A stretch of 25,243 nucleotides of DNA from Clostridiaceae bacterium (GTDB taxonomy: Bacteria; Bacillota; Clostridia; Oscillospirales; Acutalibacteraceae). The stretch lies in the NCBI GenBank assembly GCA_016292705.1, contig JAEDHZ010000004.1, positions 1 through 25,243 on the forward strand, in the 5' to 3' direction. Made by a program: the position numbers and the translations under genes. Shown here piece after piece: positions 16,155 to 22,688 of this stretch; the first letter of the stretch is position 1, and each line of letters opens with the position of its first letter. The notes under the pieces were generated by a model. The model ran no database searches and was not told where the DNA came from. It saw only the letters and a program-made list of their open reading frames with translations.

Positions 16155-17090
16155 TTATGCGTATATCAGCGCATAGATTCCGTAAAGCACGGGAAGAACA
16201 AACATAGTGCTGTCAAAACGATCCATTATTCCTCCGTGACCGGGAAGAAGATTGCTGTAATCCTTGATTCCGACATTGCGCTTGAGCACGGATGCGGCAA
16301 GGTCACCGAACATACTGACAACGGAAAGAACGCAGGAAACCGGAACAATATAGAGATACTTCATTGCGCTTTCACCGAAGAAAGCGTGATACCCGAGCCT
16401 GCCCGTTCCGAGCGAATAACAGAACAGCAAAAGAACATTGGCTGCGGCGGTAATAAGCGTTCCGAAAACTGCGCCTTCAAAAGACTTTTTCGGGCTGATA
16501 TTCGGCGTCATTTTGTGCTTTCCGATCTTGCGTCCGACAAGGAAAGCAAAGGAATCCGTCAGCCATGAGCATGAAAAAGCAAGCATGACAAGGAACGCAC
16601 CCTCATGGTGGGAAAGCTCAGCCGGAGCAAGCTTTGAAATGTCGTTGAGACGAATGAAACAAGTGAACGAATACGGAATTGCAACGGAGGCAAACAGCGT
16701 TACAACAGAATCAACATACTTGATTTTTTTGTTCTGAATTACCGCAAAGAAAAGAAGAACAAGCACATAGAAGCTCACAAGGATTCCAACCGCTTTGAGC
16801 GGTATGTCATAACTGACATAAAATGCCGAAAAGGCACTTGCGGCGCAGGCAATGACATAAAGCAGCGGACTTTTCACCGAACAGGCGTGCATAAACTCAT
16901 AGGTTGCCATTGGTGCCACGGCGGCAACAAGCATCGTATAGCCAGGCCTGAAGTCCGCACAGATTGAAACCAGGAAAACAATGAGCGCAGCCGTAATAAT
17001 GAGCGTTGACCTTGTCCTCTCGCCCTTGAACTTGATTTTTTTCATACATCTATACCAAACAGAAAACGGTTTTTCTGTCCTTTCTTTCAC
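16155..17090 (-). CDS. cdsA: Phosphatidate cytidylyltransferase (CDP-diglyceride synthase)
   Basis: CdsA makes CDP-diacylglycerol from phosphatidic acid and CTP, the branch point of phospholipid synthesis in the cytoplasmic membrane. The protein has 311 residues and about eight hydrophobic segments. The CDS-family signature lies at about 267-294 (SVLKRNVGIKDYSNLLPGHGG then IMDRFDS), with conserved K-D, H-G-G and D-R-x-D. The start is taken as the GTG at 17090, because GGAG sits 8 nt upstream inside the end of uppS and the uppS stop is 3 nt away. An alternative ATG at 17045 (MKKIKFKGERTRS) begins just before the first TM helix and cannot be ruled out. It is in the classical uppS-cdsA-dxr order. 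Confidence 0.95.
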   Translation of the reverse strand: MKERTEKPFSVWYRCMKKIKFKGERTRSTLIITAALIVFLVSICADFRPGYTMLVAAVAPMATYEFMHACSVKSPLLYVIACAASAFSAFYVSYDIPLKAVGILVSFYVLVLLFFAVIQNKKIKYVDSVVTLFASVAIPYSFTCFIRLNDISKLAPAELSHHEGAFLVMLAFSCSWLTDSFAFLVGRKIGKHKMTPNISPKKSFEGAVFGTLITAAANVLLLFCYSLGTGRLGYHAFFGESAMKYLYIVPVSCVLSVVSMFGDLAASVLKRNVGIKDYSNLLPGHGGIMDRFDSTMFVLPVLYGIYALIYA

Positions 17091-17093
17091 ATT

Positions 17094-17816
17094 TTATACT
17101 CCGCCAAAACGACGGTTGCGTTTTGAATACTCCTCAATTGCTCTGTCAAGGTCAGCGGGTGTAAAGTCCGGCCAGAGAACATCGCTTGAATAAAACTCTG
17201 CATAGGCGGACTGCCAGATGAGGAAATTGGAAAGCCTTTCCTCTCCGCTCGGCCTGATAACAAGATCCGGGTCGGGCTGACCCGCTGTATAAATATTGTC
17301 AGATATCATCTCTTCTGTGATATCATCAGCAAAAAGCTCGCCTTTTTCAATCTTTTTTGCAAGGCGTCTGACTGAATGGACAATTTCGTCCCTGCCGCCG
17401 TAATTCACGGCAATGTTGATATGTATTTTGTTTTTGTCGCCTGAGCGCGCCTCAACAACATCCATAAGCTGCGCAATATCCTCGGGCATACCCTCCCGTG
17501 AGCCGATAAAGTGAATGTTATAGCCGGCTTCCTCGTTTTCACCCTCACGCTCCTCCATCTCTTCAAGATACTTTCTGAAAAGGTTCATAATTGTTCCGAC
17601 TTCAAAGGCGGAGCGCTTCCAATTTTCGGTTGAAAAAGCATAAAAGGTCATATACTTTATTCCAATATCGGAGCCGTACTGACAAATCTTTCTGAAAACC
17701 TCAGCGCCGACCTTGTGGCCCTCCGTGCGCTCAAGTCCCCTTTTTTTTGCCCAACGGCCGTTGCCGTCCATGATTATTGCAATGTGCTCGGGCAGAATGA
17801 TGTGTTCCTTTTCCAT
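17094..17816 (-). CDS. uppS: Isoprenyl transferase / undecaprenyl diphosphate synthase
   Basis: UppS is a cis-prenyltransferase that extends farnesyl diphosphate with isopentenyl units to undecaprenyl diphosphate, the lipid carrier for peptidoglycan. The protein has 240 residues. The family N-terminus HIAIIMDGNGRWAKKRGLER carries catalytic Asp17. GHKVGAE, YMTFYAFSTENWKR, NIAVNYGGRDEI, and DPDLVIRPSGEERLSNFLIW near the C-terminus, followed by EFYSSDVLWPDF, complete the signature. AAGGA lies 8 nt before the ATG. It is the first gene after a terminator-like hairpin that separates it from frr. It feeds the PBP encoded elsewhere in this window and draws precursors from the dxr/ispG pathway encoded downstream. 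Confidence 0.97.
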   Translation of the reverse strand: MEKEHIILPEHIAIIMDGNGRWAKKRGLERTEGHKVGAEVFRKICQYGSDIGIKYMTFYAFSTENWKRSAFEVGTIMNLFRKYLEEMEEREGENEEAGYNIHFIGSREGMPEDIAQLMDVVEARSGDKNKIHINIAVNYGGRDEIVHSVRRLAKKIEKGELFADDITEEMISDNIYTAGQPDPDLVIRPSGEERLSNFLIWQSAYAEFYSSDVLWPDFTPADLDRAIEEYSKRNRRFGGV

Positions 17817-17855
17817 TTTACGGTTCCTTCCTAAAAAATACTTTTACAACGGGAG

Positions 17856-17881
17856 AAAGCAGGAAAAATTTTCCCTGCTTT
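17856..17881. repeat. Hairpin in the uppS leader
   Basis: The arms AAAGCAGG (17856-17863) and CCTGCTTT (17874-17881) are perfectly complementary around an A/T-rich centre that can pair further. On the plus strand it is followed by Ts, as in a terminator; on the minus strand it is a second hairpin after the frr terminator. There is no plus-strand gene nearby, so its role is unclear. Confidence 0.5.
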
Positions 17882-17885
17882 TTTC

Positions 17886-17918
17886 AAAAATGGGGGCTGA
17901 CGCCAAAGGCGACAGCCC
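17886..17918 (-). terminator. Intrinsic terminator-like hairpin between frr and uppS
   Basis: Minus-strand stem GGGCTG (T-T mismatch) CGCC, loop TTT, GGCG CAGCCC, then CCA and five Ts (17886-17890). Ten GC-rich pairs make it very stable. It begins about 14 nt after the frr stop and 100 nt before uppS. Confidence 0.75.
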
Positions 17919-17931
17919 GGTGTTTTCATAA

Positions 17932-18486
17932 TCAGATTTCCATGATCTCTTTTTCTTTTGCATCGGAAACTGCTTCAATATCCTTGATGCAGTTATCGGT
18001 AATTTTCTGGATTTCCTTTTCGCCATCCTTGAGGTCATCCTCTGTGATGGAGGAATCCTTTTTCATTGCCTTGAGCTTTTCAATGCAGTCACGGCGGATT
18101 GAACGAGCGGCAACCTTTGAGTTTTCAGCAATCTTCTGAACTTCCTTAACAAGCTCGCGTCTTCTGTCCTCGGTGAGCGGCGGGAAGGTCAGGCGGATAA
18201 CGGTTCCGTCGTTCTGCGGATTGATTCCGATATCGGAAGCAAGAATTGCCTTTTCAATACCCTTGAGAACCGACTTATCCCACGGCTGAATAACAAGAAC
18301 TCTTGCCTCGGAAACAGAAACGGAAGCAAGCTGACCGACAGGAGTCGGTGTTCCGTAATAATCAACGGTCAGCTTATCGAGAATCTGCGGATTGGCTCTT
18401 CCTGCACGGATGCCTGCATATTCGCTCTTGAGAGCGTTCACGGTTTTGCCCATTTTTGTTTTGGCTTTTTCAAATACTTCTTTCAT
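17932..18486 (-). CDS. frr: Ribosome recycling factor
   Basis: RRF splits post-termination ribosomes together with EF-G in the cytoplasm. The protein has 184 residues, the standard length. Family blocks are KMGKTVNALKSEYAGIRAGR near the N-terminus, ILDKLTVDYYGTPTPVGQLA, VLVIQPWDKSVLKGIEKAI, DIGINPQNDGTVIRLTFPPL, TEDRRRELVKEVQKIAE and a long C-terminal helix. AAGGAG lies 8 nt before the ATG. The gene follows pyrH after a gap of about 110 nt in which I see no clear promoter, so co-transcription with pyrH is likely. It is followed by a strong hairpin. Confidence 0.97.
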   Translation of the reverse strand: MKEVFEKAKTKMGKTVNALKSEYAGIRAGRANPQILDKLTVDYYGTPTPVGQLASVSVSEARVLVIQPWDKSVLKGIEKAILASDIGINPQNDGTVIRLTFPPLTEDRRRELVKEVQKIAENSKVAARSIRRDCIEKLKAMKKDSSITEDDLKDGEKEIQKITDNCIKDIEAVSDAKEKEIMEI

Positions 18487-18595
18487 AATGATAACTCCTT
18501 TTACTGAATGTAATGTTTAAAATAATTTATGAAAATGCTCAACCGGTCTGTTAAGCTGCGATTGCCCACACAACAGCAATTATTACCAATCCCCG

Positions 18596-19300
18596 TTATG
18601 ACACAACCGTTCCTATTTTTTCACCCTTCACGGCACGGACAATATTCTCGGGATCATTGAGATTGAAAACAAGGATTGAAATTTTATTATCCCTGCAAAG
18701 AGAAGCTGCGGTGCTGTCCATTACGGCAAGACCTTTTTCAAGAATTTCGCTGTGGGTGAGCGTGTCATACTTGACAGCATCAAAATACTTGTTCGGATCC
18801 TTGTCATAAACACCGTCAACATTAGTTGCCTTAAAGATAATCTGGGCATTGATTTCCGCCGCACGCAAAGCGGCAGCAGTGTCGGTTGAGAAGAAAGGAT
18901 TTCCCGTTCCGCAGCCGAAAATGACAACCCTGCCCTTTTCAAGGTGACGGACTGCCTTGTTTCTGATATAAGGCTCCGCAACCTGCTGCATAGAAATTGC
19001 CGTCTGAACTCTTACGGGAACGCCGAGCTGTTCAAGAGTATCGGCAAGCGCAAGCGAGTTCATCGCTGTTGCAAGCATTCCCATGTGGTCGGCTCTTGTC
19101 CGATCCATTTCTCCGCTGCTGCGTCCGCGCCAGAAGTTTCCGCCACCGACAACAAGGCCTATCTCAACGCCGAGATCGGCGCAGTCCTTGACCGCCTTGC
19201 AAATCTTATTGACCGTTTCAAAGTCAATACCTTTTCCGTCCTTTCCGGCAAGAACCTCTCCGCTGAGCTTGAGCAGGATTCTTTTATATACACTCTGCAT
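18596..19300 (-). CDS. pyrH: Uridylate (UMP) kinase PyrH
   Basis: PyrH is a cytoplasmic amino-acid-kinase-family enzyme that phosphorylates UMP to UDP, needed for nucleotides and UDP-sugars. It has 234 residues, normal for bacteria. Motifs are RILLKLSGEVLAG at the N-terminus, VVGGGNFWRGR, DHMGMLATAMNSLALADTLE, the ATP/UMP region GCGTGNPFFSTDTAAALRA, KATNVDGVYDKDP, and AVMDSTAASLCRDNKI near the end. The Shine-Dalgarno is modest (AAAGGGCGG, 9 nt before the ATG). The leader carries a long hairpin (19324-19369) and a candidate promoter (19414-19442). The usual upstream partners rpsB and tsf are absent; a lipase gene occupies that place. Confidence 0.97.
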   Translation of the reverse strand: MQSVYKRILLKLSGEVLAGKDGKGIDFETVNKICKAVKDCADLGVEIGLVVGGGNFWRGRSSGEMDRTRADHMGMLATAMNSLALADTLEQLGVPVRVQTAISMQQVAEPYIRNKAVRHLEKGRVVIFGCGTGNPFFSTDTAAALRAAEINAQIIFKATNVDGVYDKDPNKYFDAVKYDTLTHSEILEKGLAVMDSTAASLCRDNKISILVFNLNDPENIVRAVKGEKIGTVVS

Positions 19301-19323
19301 TTTTAATTACCGCCCTTTCAGAA

Positions 19324-19369
19324 CACGGGAAACAGGCGTCAGGTTAAAGCCGTGACTGCCTTTCCCGTG
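19324..19369 (-). promoter_or_regulatory. Long leader hairpin in front of pyrH
   Basis: Minus-strand arms CACGGGAAA / TTTCCCGTG pair perfectly (9 bp). After a 2-nt bulge GGC/GCC pair, then GTCA/TGAC, then GG/CC around loop CTTTAA, giving about 18 pairs in 46 nt. No T-run follows. The hairpin ends a few nt before the pyrH Shine-Dalgarno, suggesting a cis-regulatory leader rather than a terminator. It matches no riboswitch consensus I know. Confidence 0.6.
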
Positions 19370-19413
19370 AAAATGTCGATTCAAAGCAATGTATCCTGAA
19401 GACATCTATAAAT

Positions 19414-19442
19414 ATATTACTAAATATGAACCGAGCTGTAAA
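19414..19442 (-). promoter_or_regulatory. Candidate promoter for pyrH
   Basis: Minus strand: -35 TTTACA (19437-19442), 17 nt, -10 TAATAT (19414-19419). It lies just after the lipase stop (19460). The leader to the pyrH ATG would be about 105 nt and contains the hairpin. The -10 matches the consensus at only four positions. Confidence 0.5.
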
Positions 19443-19459
19443 GTGTTTTTAAAAATATT

Positions 19460-21049
19460 TTATACGGTCTTCAAAAAGAGCGACCTGACAAAAGCAACCA
19501 GGCGACCCAACCATTCATCAAGCTTTTGCGGAAAACTCTTTTCCTGTGCCTCGTTCAAAACTTCAATGCCCTCAGTCAGAGAGGAGAAAAGGCCGGTGTT
19601 TCTGTTCATGTCAACAAACTGCGGATAGCGTGAATCGCTATAAATATCGACTCCGTTTTCGTTTGTTGCAACCCAGGCAACGAGCTTGCTTGCCTGACTG
19701 TTGTAACCGTATTCTACATGGCGCATATTCTTGATGAACCAGGTTCTTTCCGGAAGAATTCCCGTTGAAGCATCAATAATTCCGTCGGTTGAAGCGTGAT
19801 TGTGCGCATTGTTTGTGCAGACCTTTTTTGAAACATCAACAGAGCCGTTGAGTGTTTTGCCGTAATCTGCAACGGTTGCAAGTCCGCCCATGAGATAGGT
19901 GTCAATGAGACAGTCGGAATGGTTTTTTGAGCCCTTTGTTATGGGAATACCCGAATAGTTATATGAACCGATAATATAGACATTTACGCCGTTTTTTTCA
20001 GCGGCTGCGATGAGCTCTTCCGTTTTCATCTGAACGCTGTACATATATTCATCAGTCTTTTTTATGAAGCTTTCGCTGAGGTTTCCGTAGGGGATCATTG
20101 CTTTTTTTGCGTCCTCATAGTACCGTGAGTTCATCAGTCCCCAAACGCCGGGGAAGCGGACAAAGGTGTCCATAAAGACCTTTGAATAAACAGGCTCACG
20201 CAATGCTTCAAGCATTGAAAGGAAGTAAGCATCAACCGCTTTTTTTGCGCTTTTGCCGTATTTTGCAAGAACATCCTTTGTGAGACCGACGGCGTTATAT
20301 GCGAAGTCGCTTCCGATGAGGAACTCTTCAAGATAATCAACAATAGCATCCATCCTGATTTCAATGTTGCCGGAAAACAGCTCGCCGACCGTGTCCGTTC
20401 CGTAGATTGCGCTGGAAGCATAGACAACATTTTTTAGCTTTTGGGAGCCGTATTTATAGAGATAAGCCGAGGTTATTGTTCCGCCGAAACTCATTGCAAC
20501 GAGGGAAACCTTTTTGCTGTTCGTCTCCTGCATTGCGCAGTCAATGGTTTTTTCAAGGTCATCGGCGATGTCGAGTGCGCTTCTGCGCCAGTCATAATAG
20601 AAATAATATGTGTTTTCCCAGCCGATTTCGTCCGCACACGAACGGACAACAGCAAGTTCAACGCTTTCGCCTTCCTTGAATTCGTCATACTGACCGGCTG
20701 CACCGGGAAAAGTTTTTTCCGTGGTGTCATAAACCGGATTTCCGTTTTCGTCACACTTCATGCCCTCAAAAAGGTCATGAATCGGCTTTGCGCCGTATTT
20801 TCCGAGAAGCTCCCATTTTCCGCTGACAACCGAGGCAGCAAGCGACGGAGCAGCACCCAGAACGGTTCTGATTATCGTCTTTGCCGAAGGCGGAAAAACA
20901 TTCTCGCCGGTTTCGTTGTTAACAATCGGGAAAGTTCCCATTCCGCTGACAACAATTACGGGCGTGCGTTCCTCATTTGCCGCAAAAGCGGTTGAAGCGC
21001 AGGAAAAAACAAGCACAGCGCAAAGGAAAAGTGAAATTATCTTTTTCAT
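19460..21049 (-). CDS. Secreted LCAT-like alpha/beta-hydrolase (putative lipase/acyltransferase), copy 1
   Basis: The product is a 529-residue predicted exported hydrolase. The signal peptide is MKKIISLFLCAVLVFSCAST... with a likely cut at AFA-A, about residue 24. The mature start TPVIVVSGMGTFP, the YYFYYDWRRS block (149-157 region) and the nucleophile elbow VAMSFGG with Ser187 resemble the LCAT/PF02450 group of serine acyl hydrolases. The residue before the serine is Met in place of the usual His. Candidate acid and base are Asp422 (STDGIIDAS) and His444 (WFIKNMRH), in a block shared with the neighbouring paralogue. The last 20 residues (KLDEWLGRLVAFVRSLF) form an amphipathic helix-like tail. 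AGGAG lies 9 nt before the ATG. The gene starts 15 nt after its paralogue. Substrate unknown; lipid esters are likely from the family. Confidence 0.85.
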   Translation of the reverse strand: MKKIISLFLCAVLVFSCASTAFAANEERTPVIVVSGMGTFPIVNNETGENVFPPSAKTIIRTVLGAAPSLAASVVSGKWELLGKYGAKPIHDLFEGMKCDENGNPVYDTTEKTFPGAAGQYDEFKEGESVELAVVRSCADEIGWENTYYFYYDWRRSALDIADDLEKTIDCAMQETNSKKVSLVAMSFGGTITSAYLYKYGSQKLKNVVYASSAIYGTDTVGELFSGNIEIRMDAIVDYLEEFLIGSDFAYNAVGLTKDVLAKYGKSAKKAVDAYFLSMLEALREPVYSKVFMDTFVRFPGVWGLMNSRYYEDAKKAMIPYGNLSESFIKKTDEYMYSVQMKTEELIAAAEKNGVNVYIIGSYNYSGIPITKGSKNHSDCLIDTYLMGGLATVADYGKTLNGSVDVSKKVCTNNAHNHASTDGIIDASTGILPERTWFIKNMRHVEYGYNSQASKLVAWVATNENGVDIYSDSRYPQFVDMNRNTGLFSSLTEGIEVLNEAQEKSFPQKLDEWLGRLVAFVRSLFLKTV

Positions 21050-21064
21050 TCCGGTTATCTCCTG

Positions 21065-22666
21065 TTACTTAGATTTTGCAAAAAGGTTCTGAATTGTCGA
21101 ATAAAGATTCTTGAAAAATTCAAAAAGTCTTGAAAGAAAGCTTGAGTGTTCGTCAAGAATACTGTGCTTGATCTCACTGCCCGTGAGTGAGGAAAGCTTT
21201 CCGGTGGTGTTGTTGAACTCTGAAAACTGCGGATAGCCGTTCTCACTGTTGACGGAAACTTCTTCCCCGCTTCCAACAAGCCAGAGCAAAAGCTCGCTTG
21301 CCTGAGTGTTGTTCTTGAATCCAACATGCTTCATATACTTGATGAACCAGGTCTGCTCCTGAAAAAGGCAGGAGGAAGCATCAATGATTCCGTCGGTTGA
21401 AAGGTGGGTGTGCGTTTCGTCCTTGCAGACTGTTGCAGCGGGCTTATAATTCTCACCGAGGTTTTCGCCGTAAAGCGCACAGGTTGCACCAAAGGATTCG
21501 TTCTTTGTTTCAATCAGGCAGTCGCTCTGCTCCCAGCCCTTTTCGGTAACGGGAAAGCCTACATAACCGTAGGAGGCAGTGATATAGACGGCTGTTCCGC
21601 TTTCCTTTGCGTTTTTCATGAGCGTTCCGGCCTTATTCTGAACATTATTGTGATATTCGTCAAGTCGCCTGATAAAGTCCTCATCCGCACCGTTCGGGAA
21701 CATCTCCGCCTTTGCTCTTTCATAGTATTCATCCGGACAGAACGACCACATTCCGGGCATTGAAGCAAAGGAAACCGAAAGAATCTCGTTATATGCCCTG
21801 TCGTTTGTTGCCTCAAGGAAGGAGGCAACAAAACCGTCAATCGCCTTTGAAAGCGCAGGAGTAATCTCAACGCCCGTCTGCAAAAGGGAGACAAGAGTCT
21901 GGGTGAAAATTTCCCCTCTTTCAAAGCTGAAAAGGCGTTCAAGCAGCAAATCGGTGTTGATTTCAAGCTGTTTTGTGAAAAGCTCGCCAACAAGATCAAT
22001 ACCCTTTGAAGCAACAAGACAGTAGACTATCTTTGAAACATCTGCGTTTCCGTATTTGTAAAGGTATGAGTTGGCGACAACTCCGCCCATGCTGCACGGA
22101 ACAAGAGTGACCTTTTTGCTGTTTTTCTCCTGCTTGACATTGTCAATGAATGCCTTGAGGCCGTCTGCGGTTTCAAGGGGATCAAGCCGCCAGTCATAGT
22201 TGAAATAATAGACATTATCTCCGCCGAACCTTGCGGCAAGAGCCTTTGCAATGCCCTGCTCGTCCTCGTCGTTCTCGTTTTCAAGAATTTCCGGGTAATT
22301 GTCCACCGAAAGCGGAAAGGTCGGTGCCTTGATGCTGTGGAGCGGGTTGCCCTTTTCATCGCAGGAAATGATTTCAAAAAGTCCGTTATATATCTTTTTG
22401 AAGCATTTGTCCGCAAAATAGTTCCAATCGCCGGAAAGCAGCGATTTTGTCAGCGGAAGAATTGATTCGCCAACAACGCCCATTATCGCTTTTGCTGACG
22501 GAGCAAAGACCTGCTCGCCTGTTTCCCCGTCATAAAGAGGGAAGGAGGCAAGACCGCTGACAACGATAACCGGTTCGGTCTTTTCCGCCGCAAAGGAGAC
22601 CGCTGAAAGCGAAAAAACAAGCACTGCGCAAAGTATCACAGCAAGTATTTTTTTCAATGTTTTCAT
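21065..22666 (-). CDS. Secreted LCAT-like alpha/beta-hydrolase (putative lipase/acyltransferase), copy 2
   Basis: This is a 533-residue paralogue of the following gene. The start is the ATG at 22666, with GGGAG 8 nt upstream; a frame-open ATG at 22711 lies inside pcrA and would spoil the signal peptide. The signal peptide is MKTLKKILAVILCAVLVFSL... with a likely cut at SFA-A, about residue 26. It shares with copy 1 the PVIVVSGLASFPL opening, YYFNYDWRLDPLETADGL, the nucleophile elbow VPCSMGG with Ser192, and TYLYKYGN-like and STDGIIDASS...TWFIKYMKH blocks. The residue before the serine is Cys here. The tail FLSRLFEFFKNLYSTIQNLF is aromatic and amphipathic. The gene starts 22 nt after pcrA and probably shares its transcript. 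It is most likely a lipid or ester hydrolase/acyltransferase outside the membrane. Confidence 0.85.
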   Translation of the reverse strand: MKTLKKILAVILCAVLVFSLSAVSFAAEKTEPVIVVSGLASFPLYDGETGEQVFAPSAKAIMGVVGESILPLTKSLLSGDWNYFADKCFKKIYNGLFEIISCDEKGNPLHSIKAPTFPLSVDNYPEILENENDEDEQGIAKALAARFGGDNVYYFNYDWRLDPLETADGLKAFIDNVKQEKNSKKVTLVPCSMGGVVANSYLYKYGNADVSKIVYCLVASKGIDLVGELFTKQLEINTDLLLERLFSFERGEIFTQTLVSLLQTGVEITPALSKAIDGFVASFLEATNDRAYNEILSVSFASMPGMWSFCPDEYYERAKAEMFPNGADEDFIRRLDEYHNNVQNKAGTLMKNAKESGTAVYITASYGYVGFPVTEKGWEQSDCLIETKNESFGATCALYGENLGENYKPAATVCKDETHTHLSTDGIIDASSCLFQEQTWFIKYMKHVGFKNNTQASELLLWLVGSGEEVSVNSENGYPQFSEFNNTTGKLSSLTGSEIKHSILDEHSSFLSRLFEFFKNLYSTIQNLFAKSK

Positions 22667-22688
22667 TTCTGTTTCTCCCTTAAAAAAT

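Noticed and set aside
18487..18595. Possible promoter or terminator between pyrH and frr
   Set aside because: No stable stem with a T-run and no convincing -35/-10 pair; only the frr ribosome binding site is clear.
20980..21049. Possible lipobox (VFSC) in lipase copy 1
   Set aside because: Phe at the -2 position breaks the lipobox pattern and a good signal peptidase I site (AFA-A) follows.
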